DNA of 64,000 nt, from the NCBI GenBank assembly GCA_031002005.1, contig CM061920.1:122564095-122628094 (forward strand). The letters are read 5' to 3'. Of the stretch, positions 34,546 to 45,800 are shown one piece after another. The DNA is from Vandiemenella viatica (taxonomy: Eukaryota > Arthropoda > Insecta > Orthoptera > Morabidae). Under the pieces are notes generated by a model. That model worked only from the letters and a program-made list of their open reading frames with translations, was not told the origin of the DNA and searched no databases. How positions within the stretch are numbered: the stretch's first letter is position 1; each line of letters begins with the position of its first letter. The position numbers and the translations under genes were made by a program.

Positions 34546-35255
34546 TGAACCTTTACTGTCATCAGACATCACTACAAGAACGTCTATGGATGGTCCTATC
34601 AGGAAATTTCGATCTTTTATAAGGCTTGGAAAGAAATTTGTTCACGTTAATGTCCAGAAAACACTTTTCAAATATCCCTGGGACTTTGCCAGGAAGAAAA
34701 TGAGTTTCTAAAAACTTGCTTTGGTGTTAAGAAGATAGTACAATTTTTTTTTCCTGTTAAATCGGAAAGGCATACATTAAACCTGGATTATCTTAGTATT
34801 TTTCCTCATTACTTTGATAATATCATTATTCAACAAAATTGTTCTTCAAGTCAGGATAGCCGAACATACTGCGGTTATCCATCTTTTGTTCACAGAATCT
34901 TCACACATTTGACGGATGCTGTGATAAGGAGACAGCCATGAAACAACGCCAAACCAGCCTCACCAAGCAGGGCAACCAGACAGCTGTGACGGATCCTACA
35001 AACCCTTCTGGGATCACAAGAAAAGCAACAGAGCACTGCCTGAGACAGGCATTCTTGAAGACTCCAGTGCAACAACGAACTACCAGCCTGATTTCAGTTT
35101 CCATGGTTTCCCAAAATCACTCTAGGCGAATGCCACGATGATTCCTTCCTAGGGCCATGGCCGATCATCTTTTTTTTTTTCATTTCTAGCTCCAACAAGT
35201 CACACCCGGGGCCTATGAGCGACAGCCAGGGACGGCTGTCACAGCAGGATGGCCG

Positions 35256-35613
35256 TGTCGGATCTGGCATATGGGGCTAGCTACTACAGGGCGCCACAGA
35301 CACAGCGAGCAGTGCCACAAACGCAGCAAGCAGCGCCACAGTGACATCTACAAGGGGCTACTTAAAGGCGGCACACCGCACACGGAGGTCTCTTCCTGCC
35401 TGACCACCAAGGCGACATCACTCCGTTATCTGTCATTGTGTATTGTGAAGCTGAGGCTAATAAACCGGATCCTTGTATCCGCTGTGTTCTCGTAGTTGCT
35501 CTCCACTGTCCGAGGGATATCCACAGCCTACCTTCGCTGATGAGCCATCTCCCTCTAACCGGGAACTCCATTCAACCCGCCCGATTCCTGATCTTTTCCA
35601 GATGGATCCGACA
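35256..35613 (+). repeat. 3' LTR
   Basis: 358 bp, ends GATCCGACA and is followed by the AATA duplication (35614-35617). The preceding 15 bases are not a clean polypurine tract. Confidence 0.9.
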
Positions 35614-35879
35614 AATATAATTTTTTGGTCTCAAATAATATAGTGAGGGTGAACCAAAGTATAATTTGTATAGTTTTTTATTTAAACTTGGAATTTTGTT
35701 GGTATATTTCCACATAGCAAATTTTTTTAATGTCAGTTTAAAATACATTTAATCCCTGATACAAGTGTATCAAGTTGGAATAGAGTTTCAAATGTGGAAA
35801 TACTTGTTAGTTACCTATATTTAGCATTGAGTATATTAGTATAACAGAAAAATATTATTTCTTTTTGCTTCTGTGTTCA

Positions 35880-36825
35880 ATTTGCATTCTGAACAATCAT
35901 GAATGATGATATTAGTAGTGGAGTGGAAGGCAATGCTCATGACAGTCTTGTTCTTGGGTCGGAACCTGATTAAGTGTCTCCAGTAGCGATGGATGTTTTA
36001 ACCACAATTAGCATTCCAACACATGTGCAAGAACATTCATCCCCATTTTTAGGGTTCTCACAGTTGAGTGAAAATAGGAGCAAATTTGATGTGAAATCTC
36101 TTGTATTAGGATTGTACTTACAATCTGTTGATCTTAAATCACAAATGAAATCACAATTCAGTGAAATTAAATCAGAACTTGAATCACAATCCATTAATCT
36201 TAGTCAGAACTAAAAAATCAATTTGATCATCAGTTGTTTGACATTACATCACTGAAGTCTCAAATAGAAGCACAATCAAATAAACTTGAAAAACGGTCTG
36301 CAGCAATTGAAAAACTTTCAGCAGATTTTTGATCTGCAGTTGGAAATGTACACCTGATTAAAAGAAATCTAGATGATACCCTGACACCAAGTCTAAAGTT
36401 TGCAGAATACAGTAAGAATGAATTGGCTAATGTTGATACTACTGCTACACAACAAGCATTGAATCCAAGACCAATTAATGTTGTCAATAATATAAGTAAT
36501 ACTGAAAGGGAAAATATTATCATTGTATTTGCCAATGATATTACTCACAGAATTGTTAGTGTAAACAATCTAGAGGTAACCCTTAAAGAGGATGTTGGTA
36601 TGTCAAATGTAAATGATCATGATATAAATGGGATTGAGAATGCTCAGATGACAGTAGATCGTGTGAAACATGTTAATACATTACAAAAGAAAGGGTACCT
36701 TCAGACAGTGCTCATGAAACAGGGTTTTGATTCTGAGATGGAGGCAAAACAGAATGAACACTATGATGACAACTTATCTAGAGAGATATGTAATGTACTG
36801 GATCTAAATATCCAGCGTTGAAAGT
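35880..36825 (+). pseudogene. decayed ORF with coiled-coil-like stretches (possibly gag-like)
   Basis: Two main open pieces, 35974-36213 and 36423-36821, are joined by frame-broken sequence. Upstream, an ATG at 35899 gives a short in-frame start ending in a stop. The first piece has charged, glutamine-rich heptad-like repeats (SVDLKSQMKSQFSEIKSELE). A further stretch near 36240-36320 continues this style (SLKSQIEAQSNKLEKRS). The second piece is acidic and hydrophilic without a motif I recognise. The style resembles the coiled-coil start of the gag at 48889-50091, but I cannot show homology. It may be a retroelement gag relic or another dead gene. No LTR or tail was identified around it. Confidence 0.4.
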
Positions 36826-37324
36826 TGTATTGAAATTGTAGTAAAGAATGAGAACAGTATTTTGAATGAGTATTGTAAAAATTTTGGTAAAGGGTGTGTA
36901 AATGGTCCACTGATGAAATTAATCATATTTATGTCAAAACAATTGCATGTTTTGCAAAATTCTGAATATGTTTTGCCCTAGACAGTTGACAAAAAATTTG
37001 GTATTAATAGATGATATGTGAGGAAAAAACTGGAAATTGAGAAAAAATATAGCTTGTGGCATGGAGGAGCAACAAAGTCATTTCTTCACCCCACAGCAAT
37101 TTTTGGTGGAGGAAAATAATGAAAGGATATCATGGGGGCAAGGTTAGGGAAAACACTTATACAGTGGTTCATCGACAAAATAGACTATTCAAGAACAATT
37201 ATAACATTATAGAGCTGAGACCTTTTATCAACTGACAATAAACAGTTAATGTATTATGGACACCAAACACATGTTACCAGAAGATTGAGAATTTATGTGT
37301 GTGTATTAAAAAAAAAAAAAAAAA
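36826..37324. other. NSUN6 intron, no gene recognised
   Basis: No exon is recognised. The sequence may be the decayed continuation of the gag-like ORF at 35880-36825. An A-rich tract (37309-37324) immediately precedes the Helitron-like unit. Confidence 0.4.
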
Positions 37325-38948
37325 CTAGCAGGTGCGCACGATTTCATTTATGTTTGTAAAGAATTTTGATTGATAGTTACTGATATGCAACCACCTTAGT
37401 GCACGACTACTACTACACACAAACACCAGTTTATTTATTTATTTAGCATATGATGCTACATGACATAAACACCAGTGATCTGTGCTATGTAGTTGTGTTT
37501 GCAATGTGAAATATAAGGACATACATGTCTTTGGTCAAAATAACAAAATACCTTCAGTCGACCATTTCCAATCACCATATCTCCCACTTCCAAACAGCTA
37601 CTGGCATGCAACCACCATAGTATGCAATGGGAGACTCGAGCTAGATAGTTGGGGCTGGAAAGTGGAATACACAGACACACATGTCTTTCTTCAAAACATG
37701 AAAATGCCTTTAGTCAACTAATTTCAACCACCATATCTCCCAGCTACTGACGTGCAACTAACATGGTGTATGATGGGAGACTTGAGGCTACTACTACGCA
37801 AAAACACCAGTGATCTGTGCTAGGTACTTTTGACTGCAGAGTGAAATACAGGGATACACATGTTTTTGGACAAAATATTAAAATGCTCTCCATTAACCAA
37901 TTTCAACCACCATACCTCCCACACCCTCATGGCTAATGACATTCAATTGCCATAGTGCATGTTAGGAGATTAGACGCTACTACCACACAAAAGCACTAGT
38001 GGACTGCGCTAGGTAGTTTTGATGCAGAAATGAGGATACACATCTATTCTGATATCAGGTCAACCACTTTCAACTACCATATCTACCAAACCCATTCAGC
38101 TACCGACATGCAATCACCATAGTGCACAATGGAAGATTACAGGCTACTACCTCACGCAAATGCCAGTGGTGTGTGCTTGGTAGTTTAGGCTTCAAGGTGA
38201 AATATAGGAACACATACATTTTTGGTAGAAATAGGAAAATATTCCGGATTGACCATTTTCAACCACCATATGTAACACACCTCCACAACTACTGACATCT
38301 AACAACCATAGTGCACAATGGGAGACTCGAGGCCACTACAACTCACAAAAACCTGTGGTCTTTGCTCTGTAGTTGTGGCAGCAAAGTGAAATTTACAGAC
38401 ACCCATTTCTTTGATTGAAATACTTAAACATCCTTGATCCACCACTTTCAACCAACATATCTCCCACAACCCCACAGCTACCAGCATTCAGCCAACGCTT
38501 TGCATGATGGATGACTCCATGCTACTATCACACACAAACACCAGTGGTCTGTGCTATGTAGTTGTGGTTTAAAAGTGAAATATACAAAGACACAGGTCTT
38601 TGGACGAAATACGAAAGTGTTCCAGGTTGACCACTTTTAAGCACCATATCTCTCACTCCCCCATAGCTACCAACATGCAACCACCAAAGAGCATGATGGG
38701 AAACTCAATACTATTACCACACACAAACACCAGTGGTCTGCGATATATAGTTGTGGCAGAGAAAAGAAATATAGGGACACATGTCTTTGGTCAAAATATG
38801 AAAATGTCACAGATTGACCACTTTCAACCACCATATCTCCCACACCCTTACAGCTACCAGAATTCACCTAACGTTGTTCATGATGCTATCACCATACACA
38901 AACACCAGTGAACTGTGCTAGGTGGTGAAATATAGGGACACACAAACC

Positions 38949-38974
<26 letters not shown>
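37325..38974 (-). mobile_element. Helitron-like unit with ~189-bp tandem-repeat body, copy 2
   Basis: Same architecture as 15118-16630. The left edge is A|CTAGCAGG, followed within 45 bases by 'tgtaaagaattttgattgatagtta' where copy 1 has a near match. The body is eight or so diverged units carrying 'caaccaccatatctccca', 'accatagtgcac.atgggagac', 'cacacaaacaccagtg' and 'tgtgctatgtagttgtgg'. It ends 'gaaatatagggacacacaaac' plus an (AT)n run. Unit sequence differs from copy 1 but clearly belongs to one family. Apparent peptides in the array come from the unit length and are not genes. Confidence 0.65.
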
Positions 38975-38980
<6 letters not shown>

Positions 38981-38996
38981 GGATAGGAGAAAAACC

Positions 38997-40520
38997 ACTA
39001 CTTAGCATAGAAGAGGATTCCTGCGGTGTCGAGACAGAAAAAACATGTACACACATAGAGTAAAATTTTCGAGCCTATAGCATTTCTTCAGTAATGAGAT
39101 GGCTGCATATTGGAAGCTGGCAGCCAACTAAGTAAGCACACAAGGCCAGTAGCTCATGGTGGGGGGAAAAAACAACTTGGCGGGAAGTGAGGTGGGGGTA
39201 GAATGGCACAAACTAGAAAATACTAATAAATAGATAATAAACCTGTCCATAGGGACCTGTCACAGAAGCGTGATAGACGTCAGCTGATGGTCCTAAATTG
39301 CCTATTAAGTAATGGATGCATGTGCAAAAAAAACTGAGTAATTTGTGAAATAAAAATTTTAAAAAATTAAAAAAATCATGAAATTTAAAATCAAGCAAAA
39401 TTCAAAGTTACAAACTACAGAGAGATAGGCTCTGATGAGCGATGGTTCTGTGGGAAAAGGTAGGAGGTGAGGGGGATGGGTGGGAGGAAAATTGGTGTTA
39501 TCTTGAATTTAGTCCTGGTGGTTAGCTGGTACCCAGTTGGTACTGATAAGCCAGTTCCCACCTTCTGAGTTCCGAAATGCTGCTTTTGCCTGAGATGACT
39601 GATAGCACAGACTGCAAAACGTGTTAAAATTGTTGGTGCATGATAAGATACAGGGCGGTCAGGGTTCTGGGTGAATACCAATTGTCTGTGTCCATTCATT
39701 CTGATGGCCAGTGGATTTGTTGTCAGACCAATGTAGGAGGCTAAGCAATGGTTACAGGTGAGTTGATATATAAGGTGGGAGGATACACACATGGCAAGTC
39801 CTATGATAAGGAAGCTTTCCCCAGTTACGGGTCTGGTAAAGGTGGTGGAAGGCTGGTGTATACTGTATAATTTGCAGTGGGATCTGTTGCAAGGAAACAA
39901 ACATTGGGGCTGTCTTACAGACTGGGGGAGCCCTTTGTTTATGGACCAAGAGTTGGTTGAGGTTTGGAGGTCTGCTGAAGCAGGTTCTGGGTGGGTGAGG
40001 GAGGATTTTTGGAAGGAGGTTTCTCATTTCAGGGCAGGCTCAAAGGAAGTCGTAACCTTGTTGCAGGAATCGGTTGACAGATTCCAAACCCGGGTGATCA
40101 AAATGGGACTATGATTGGTTTTAGATGGTTGTGAGCTGTTGATAGGTTGAGTGGGTTGTGATGTGGTCTGTGAAACTTGTTTGTGAACTAAATCTGGTTG
40201 GTAATTGTGGGATATCAGTGTTTCGGAGATGTTGCTAGCATACTGTTGGAGGGCCTGTTCATTGGAACATATGTGACTGGCCCGAGTGCCAAGGCTATAG
40301 GGGAGGGAGCATTTGATGTGATAAGAGTGGCAGCTAACATAATGAAGGTACTGTTGTAGGTTGGTGGGTTTGATATGGACAGATGAGTTGCTGTAGCCAT
40401 TTGTAAGGGATAGGTTGATATCCAGGAAAGTAGCATGTATGTGGGAATAAGTCCATGTGAATTTCAGAGTGCTCGCGGTATTGAGTTTATTGAGATCTTC
40501 TGCCCTCTACCTACCCTTCC
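38997..40520 (-). mobile_element. Penelope-like element, C-terminal part with GIY-YIG endonuclease
   Basis: The minus-strand ORF at 39900-39415 (161 aa) contains HLIYQLTCNHCLASYIGLTT followed by LAIRMNGHRQ. This is the GIY-YIG endonuclease layout (conserved Tyr, then YIG, then R..GH) found at the C-terminus of Penelope-like retroelement proteins. Upstream remnants in other frames (40436-40215 and 40027-39752) have the low-complexity linker style of this family (STYPLQMATATHLS, NLNQLLVHKQRAPP). The reverse-transcriptase core is missing. Downstream of the ORF lies a candidate hammerhead-like core (39055-39095). The element is 5'-truncated and frameshifted, so inactive. Confidence 0.8.
39055..39095 (-). 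ncRNA. hammerhead-like core motif 3' of Penelope-like ORF (candidate)
   Basis: On the minus strand CTGAAGA (39091-39085) is followed by a possible small helix GCTATAGGC and then GAAA (39070-39067). Penelope-like elements are known to carry hammerhead ribozymes in their terminal repeats, so the position fits. The base pairs next to the core are poor, and helices I and III are not evident, so it may be a relic. Confidence 0.3.
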
Positions 40521-40959
40521 ATCATCAATTTCTACAAATTTTCACCATGTCTTCTCGCTGTATGTCTCAATATCTGGAGGATTCTCTGCACGATGTGTGA
40601 GGAAAAATCCGTGGATATGTTAATTTCCTGTTTTATGGACACATTAGTTCTCATTTCTTAGATATATTTAGCATTCTATACTAACACCACATACCAAATC
40701 CATCAAATGCAGTTTTAACCTCTAACCTTAAATTTCCATTTATTGCAGCATTGGGATAAAACAAGCGCTTTATCTGGGCAGATCTTTGCATATTTGTTAC
40801 AGCCCTATTCTAACCAGTTGTTCTTTTCTTTATGTTTTAATGTAAGAAAGCTGTATGGTAGCAAATATTTATGTCAGCATCTTATAATATTAAAGTTTAT
40901 TTGTTGGGTGACCCAGAGAGTGAAACTAAGAGAGACTTCCACAACAGAACAAAGATAAA
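40521..40959. other. NSUN6 intron, no gene recognised
   Basis: No exon or repeat family recognised. Confidence 0.4.
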
Positions 40960-41410
40960 TATGAAAAAGCAAAATTTTTTAATGTGAGAGGGAAAAAAAG
41001 GAGCCAAAGTACAATTGAATCAATCTAGAAAGTTGTTAAAAGGTGATCCATCTCTTTATCTGTTTCTCATAACTTTCTGTGTCACAGATGATTGATCCAA
41101 CATAGGCAAAATAATTTGATACCTAGATCACTTATATCATCCAGCAGTTGGACCAATGTTGCTACATTAAATACGAAAGTTTCATCTTGTTTAAGTTTAT
41201 CTCTAATCCATACTCCAAATGCATGTCCTTTAGTCTTGCAAGAAAGTCTGCAAGTTCATCATTATTGCTAGTAAGAAAAGTAGTATCATCAGAAAATCGC
41301 TGTTTATTAATAATTCTTCTACCATGTGAAATTCCTCTAACCAAACCATTAAGAGCTTTCCTTTTGATATATTTGGAGTATATGTTGGAAAGTTGCAGCA
41401 ACAATGTGCA
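40960..41410 (-). mobile_element. RTE-like LINE reverse-transcriptase fragment
   Basis: The minus-strand peptide at 41404-41162 contains GLVRGISHGRRIINKQRFSD followed by DTTFLTSNNDELADFL and EINLNKMKLS. This is the palm region around the catalytic Asp pair (F/YADDT in relatives, here FSDDT). Further along, frame-broken sequence resembles the FVYLGS.I..... block that follows it in RTE-type RTs. Only this short piece remains, about 130 bp from the NSUN6 exon at 41541. Confidence 0.7.
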
Positions 41411-41540
41411 AAGATATCTGAACTAGGAAAAGATGAATACAGAAATACCCATACATAAAACTTTCATTTGTAAAGAGGCATTAATAGTGCAACCATGTGA
41501 GTCATAAAGTGTAAAAATAAGAAGATTATTTAAAAGTTAC

Positions 41541-41700
41541 TTTGAATATGCTGTCTTTCCAAAGAGTAATTTTCTTGTCATTTGTACAGTTCCATTTCCA
41601 ACAAATTTCTTAAGTCCATCCACATATGTGCGCTGCAGACCTTTTTTGCATTTATGTGAAACATCAGCAAACACACTGACTAAATCACCAGCCTTAATAT
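41541..41700 (-). CDS. NSUN6: NSUN6-like RNA cytosine-5 methyltransferase, second PUA-domain exon
   Basis: A 160-bp exon after a TTATTTGCAG acceptor and before a GTAACT donor. Two bases complete the GAT codon begun at 45596, and two bases (AA) start a codon finished at 25046, so the phases agree with both neighbours. The peptide is (D)IKAGDLVSVFADVSHKCKKG then LKKFVGNGTVQMTRKLLFG. This matches the second half of the PUA RNA-binding domain inserted in NSUN6, including the lysine-rich loop and the GNG turn. The PUA domain positions the tRNA acceptor end with its CCA tail. The frame is intact. The intron to the next exon is about 16.5 kb. Confidence 0.9.
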
Positions 41701-42249
41701 CTGCAAATAATAATAACAACAACAACAATAATAATTAATTAATTAATTAACATAAAAGCTTTTACTTTTGTCCAACTAGACAAAATAAATCATTATATTG
41801 TTTAGTTGTTAAAGGCACTTTACAGAAAGGAATAGAAAAGGATCTAATTGAAAAGAAATTAATAATAGATTGTATTTTTAACTGAAACAAAAATAACAAT
41901 GTATCAGAAAGAAATCTCTCCAAAAAAATATTTTCAATTACAATAGTTTTCTGAACTCTAATCCTTAGTTTGATCTCACTTTCTAGGTCTGAATGCATTT
42001 AGGTAACAGAAAAAAAAAATCATCTTATTCCCTTTACAATTGGATAAATTTTAAACACTTCCTGTTTCAAAACTAATTTTTTCTTTTTCTGTTCCCTGGG
42101 CTAGATTTTCATTCCTCACTATTATCATTATTTCACTATATTCCACCTGAATACATTTTTAATGAAAAAAATAAACAAATAGTTTAAAATTAATGTTTTC
42201 ATGGAATTTTTTAAAATAAAATCTGTATTTTCATAAATAATGTAGATGG
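41701..42249. other. NSUN6 intron, AT-rich
   Basis: No exon recognised. AATT/AAC microsatellite-like stretch at 41705-41750. Confidence 0.5.
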
Positions 42250-42365
42250 AGCAAACTGTTGACAATCTGATGTGTGAGTGGAGACTTTCCTGGCATATCG
42301 ATGCAATAAAATCTTCTCGGATGTCCAGCCAGCTGGACACCCGAGAAGATTTTGTTGTTGACAAT
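42250..42365. repeat. hairpin-forming repeat
   Basis: AAAATCTTCTCGGATGTCCA (42307-42326) is followed by its near-perfect reverse complement ending at 42352, giving an arm of about 22 bases with almost no loop. Outside it, 'TTGACAATC' appears on both sides (42258 and 42357). A structured repeat of unknown class. Confidence 0.7.
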
Positions 42366-42749
42366 CAGTTTAACTAACATGCATTATAGCCGTTGGTTGG
42401 AATTGTCTACACTCTTTAAAGAATGTAGAAGGTGATGTCTATTGACAGTTTAAGTAACTAACTAACTAGCTGCTGGTCGAAGTTGTTTACATTTTTTTAC
42501 AGAAGTATAATCTATCATGCAAATAAATCAAACTAAATCAATGTATTATAAATCAATGTTATAAATTATTATAAACATTACCAATGTATTGTAAACTGAT
42601 ACTAAACTGAATTAAATCAAATTATACACCAAACTACGTCTCCTAATCTCAATAACATTAATATGCATCACAAACAAATGTAAAACAAATATTACCTTAT
42701 TTATTTATTTGATATTATATTAATTTTTTCTTTCTGGGTTTTAGGTTTC
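42366..42749. other. NSUN6 intron, AT-rich
   Basis: No gene recognised; very AT-rich with simple T/A-rich repeats. Confidence 0.5.
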
Positions 42750-43230
42750 CACAATGCCAAGAAGCACAACAGGCAGATCAAGAGGGAGTTCTCAAACCAG
42801 AAGGTTTTCCACACCATTGGAACATATTACAGATTGCAGAAGAGGAAATTCCAGAAGTGACAAACAAATACAACTTCAGAAAGATAGAGAAGTTCAGCAC
42901 AATCGCAGACAAGGCAGATTCATTGGTTAACAACAAGAGCTAGTGCAAGATAACAACTTTGTGTCATCAATTTAACTACTTCATCTCCATCAAAGTGTCA
43001 GTGCAGGGAGACAACTATACAAACTTATGAAAACATAATGTTTTCCAGTATTTTTCCTAAAGACAGTGAAGTACAAATACATAGTTTTGGTGATATGGAG
43101 AAAAATTGCATACATGGCTCAGCAAAGGTTGTTTGCAGTGAAAATTCAGCACAATGAAAACGTTAAGTTAGAACCCATTAATGATTGTGAAGAGCTTAAA
43201 AATCTCATAGATTAGAATCATGGCTATACT
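42750..43230 (+). pseudogene. small basic ORF preceded by acceptor-like site (transposon-derived?)
   Basis: A polypyrimidine stretch and TTTTAG (about 42745) precede ATG at 42753. The ATG opens a very basic, Ser/Arg-rich peptide beginning MPRSTTGRSRGSSQTRRFST, with a stop after about 58 codons. Frame-broken sequence follows to about 43230 (…RLFAVKIQHNENVKLE…). Basic N-termini like this occur in Helitron helicase-type and other transposon proteins, but no diagnostic domain is visible. I do not assign a function. It is on the opposite strand from NSUN6. Confidence 0.3.
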
Positions 43231-43284
43231 ATGAACTGTGTTTTTTAAACATCTACTATTTAAATAATATAATAATAATAATTG

Positions 43285-43510
43285 ATAAAATTGCCATGGA
43301 GCACCCGCTCCGGTGGCAATCTCCCTACACTACCTCCCTTTCCCCTTCCAACCAACTTTTACCCTCTACTAATTATTGCTTTAAATTCTTTCAGTGTTTT
43401 TGGTAAGCTATTCATCACTTCTCTTGGCAATTTATTCCAGTACCTCACTCCCTTTCCTATGAAAGAAAATTTTCCCACACCCTTATGCCTGAAATGTTAT
43501 GTAATTAAAC
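43285..43510 (-). mobile_element. CR1-like LINE 3' fragment
   Basis: Same family as 28675-28914. It starts 'attgccatggagcacccgctccggtggcaat' on the plus strand, the reverse of the 3' UTR, and contains 'ttattccagtacctcactccctttcc' and 'cccacacccttatgcctgaaa'. Both ends are truncated. Confidence 0.7.
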
Positions 43511-43669
43511 ATTTTGAATATAATGATAACAACTTTTTACAATAAGACTGATATTTATTCAAAATAAAATATCTTAAAAATATTAAAAATGCTTGCATTT
43601 ATTTATTTCAACATTATTATATTAGCATTCGGTGACGGATCATAATACTATGTGAAACATTCATGTGAG

Positions 43670-44400
43670 TCAACTAGTTTACATTATTTTGAAACACCTC
43701 ACCAACAGTTTTGCTGGCATCAGGTGGATGCTTGAAGGCACCTGTTACAAATTCAGTTCTTGCTATGTTAAATTTTATCCATATGATTTTGCAAACCATC
43801 TCAACATCTATTTCATTACATGAGAGGTGTTTAATGCCTGCTATAAATATACCCCAATGGGAATTCAATCTATCATTATGGAAAATATTCATGCTATTAC
43901 TGAAAATTTCCGCCGAACTTATATCCAGTTTTAAACAGCTTTTTGTACTAATTATCTATTTACTAATGTGCTACTAATAACATTTTCTGGTTTAGGCTGT
44001 TTATTATAAACACTTTTACAATTTACCATAAGAACTATTCAGTGTCAAATTCTCTTAATTTGGTCTTAACATGTAGTTCCGAATTTATTTGGGCTCCCCT
44101 TAGCTGTATTTCAAGTTCTATGTCTTCCCCCTTGGTGTAAAAAACATCCCAATGCACTCCATATGGCACCTGCCACCCTATAGCTCATTCCTATGTATAG
44201 TGCACAAGTGATCTTCATGACTCAACCCTATAGCAAAGATCAAGAAATCTACAGTCAAAATTATCACAAAAGTACCACAGCTTCCAATTCAGCCTCTCGA
44301 CATGGCTCTGAACCAGAGCTCTACAATCTGTTCTGTCAGCTAGGTGGCAGACAGTCAGCTCTGCCAACATCTTATGGGTGCTGACCACAGAGTTCACCAC
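43670..44400 (-). mobile_element. CR1/Jockey-like LINE endonuclease fragment
   Basis: A diverged copy of 14087-14530. The minus-strand peptide at 43892-43674 (IFHNDRLNSHWGIFIAGIKH, then VTGAFKHPPDAS) matches the endonuclease segment FIAVSKFLPC … LIIGAFYRPPDS of the LINE at 13676-14530. The upstream noncoding part (44190-44330) also matches 14600-14720 ('caaccctatagcaaagatcaagaaatct.cagtca'). Stops interrupt it. Confidence 0.75.
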
Positions 44401-44530
44401 TTCAGCCGGCCACCATAACGATGAAAGTATAGAATCTGATCCAATGTGGCAAGCATTATGTGTTGTAATATGTACTATAATCTGAAGCTAGCTCAATGGC
44501 ATCCAGTATCCAGGTATGTTGTCTGATGGC

Positions 44531-44685
44531 TTCATTTTTATTAAAGTCACTCATTTTTACTCTTTAGCCGATGCCCCCATAACAGATATCACTATGTAAT
44601 ATGGTTTTTATGACAGTCACTCATTTTTACTTCTTATCTGATGCCCCTACACCATACATCACTATGTGATATGGATGCAATTCAT
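44531..44685. repeat. two-copy tandem repeat (~77 bp)
   Basis: 'agtcactcatttttact' is followed by 'gatgccccc' and 'atcactatgt.atatgg', and the whole unit appears twice in a row. Confidence 0.75.
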
Positions 44686-45595
44686 TAGTAAAGACAAAAA
44701 TGATAGATTGCTTTTTGCCACAATTTATGATACTAAAAGTATGAAAGAACACAAATGAACAAAAAATATTCTTGTATAGTACGATGCAAACAGGTTGCAC
44801 TTTGAAAGCCTGTCACTAGTGTAAGTAATATGCTCTGGAGCCAATTCTCCTGAGGAGGCAAAGCAGCACTGAAGTAGTGGAAGTGAATCAGAAGCTCCAT
44901 TTCCATGAGTCTTGGTTTATATGTCTTAATTGCCTTTAATAGCATGGACAGTAATCTTGTACTTTAAATTGTTGGTTCCACAAAATAAGGGCTAGAGAAG
45001 CAGCAATTTGAACTAATGTGAAAGGAAAAAAGACATTTTAGCACAATATTCCATAGAGTAAATACATAATTAAACCAAATGGTGGGATGAAAAGTGAGTA
45101 ACATAAGTGGCAGTCATCAACTTTCTAGTTGCAAACAATTTGTATATAAATAATCCTAAACTTAACTTAGTCCACAACCCGAAGGTTGGTTGGATCCTCC
45201 CGAAGGGGGCATACTAAGCCATTGTGTCAGAGGTAGGACGGCCAGTTCCTTTCCTCTGGGACCTACTGTTTAACGTGGAATCCGAACCACAGAAAATAAT
45301 CCTATCATACTCAAAAACTTTGAGTACTTTTAACCACAGACGGAAATGGCCATTAACAGAAACCAAATTTGTTTCTATTTATTATTTCTACTGGGAAAAA
45401 ATCTTGAATTAGCAAAGTGAAAACAGTTGCTGATAATAGTTTTTTTTTAAATAATAATAACACATACATAAAAAAAAGAGGGAGAAGTATTATAAATGAA
45501 TGAAAACAAATACAAATAACTTCATGCTAATTACTTTCAGCTCAATTCAACACTAGTTATATATTCCTGTTGAATATTATGTCAAAAATATTTAC
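44686..45595. other. NSUN6 intron, no gene recognised
   Basis: No exon seen. The ORF at 45224-45412 has no recognised family or splice context. Confidence 0.45.
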
Positions 45596-45800
45596 CTGCA
45601 GACATTCCCATTATCCCTGGTGCATAAACATTTGCTCCACGCAGAACAGCAGCTCCACAAGCAGAGTCAACAATTATTTCTTTCTCTTTTAACTTTAAAT
45701 CAAGAATATTTGTATTCCAGCAGCCAATGACAACAAGTTCTGGCAGCTTTGGATGAATAAACACTTCTGGTACTGCACTAATACCAAGTTTATCACAGTG
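45596..45800 (-). CDS. NSUN6: NSUN6-like RNA cytosine-5 methyltransferase, first PUA-domain exon
   Basis: A 205-bp exon from acceptor TTATTTGCAG (ending 45801) to donor GTAAAT (from 45595). It starts in phase 0 and ends after one base of a codon, matching the exon at 41700. The peptide HCDKLGISAVPEVFIHPKLP … CGAAVLRGANVYAPGIMGMS aligns with the end of the N-terminal RFM part and the start of the PUA domain of NSUN6. The (C/A)G.AVLRGA.VYAPGI block is a family hallmark. Upstream N-terminal exons should lie at higher coordinates on the minus strand; I could not recognise any up to 64000. The intron to the next exon is 3.9 kb. The frame is intact. Confidence 0.9.

Larger units (their letters stand above)
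31235..35613 (+). mobile_element. decayed Ty3/gypsy-like LTR retrotransposon
   Basis: Two 358-bp LTRs (31235-31592 and 35256-35613) are flanked by AATA (31231-31234 and 35614-35617), a 4-bp target duplication. Each LTR starts TGTCGGATC and the right one ends GATCCGACA. The 3.66-kb interior is full of stops. Traces of pol can be read forward. A reverse-transcriptase connection region at about 33360-33470 resembles LRQFIGL…FRQFIPQFTKL, and an RNase H end at about 33540-33610 has VKRMAHVDF, where gypsy-type elements have GKEMAHVDF. The gag part (31600-32300) is too decayed to define. No intact ORF remains. A block of about 38-bp tandem repeats sits before the 3' LTR. Confidence 0.85.
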
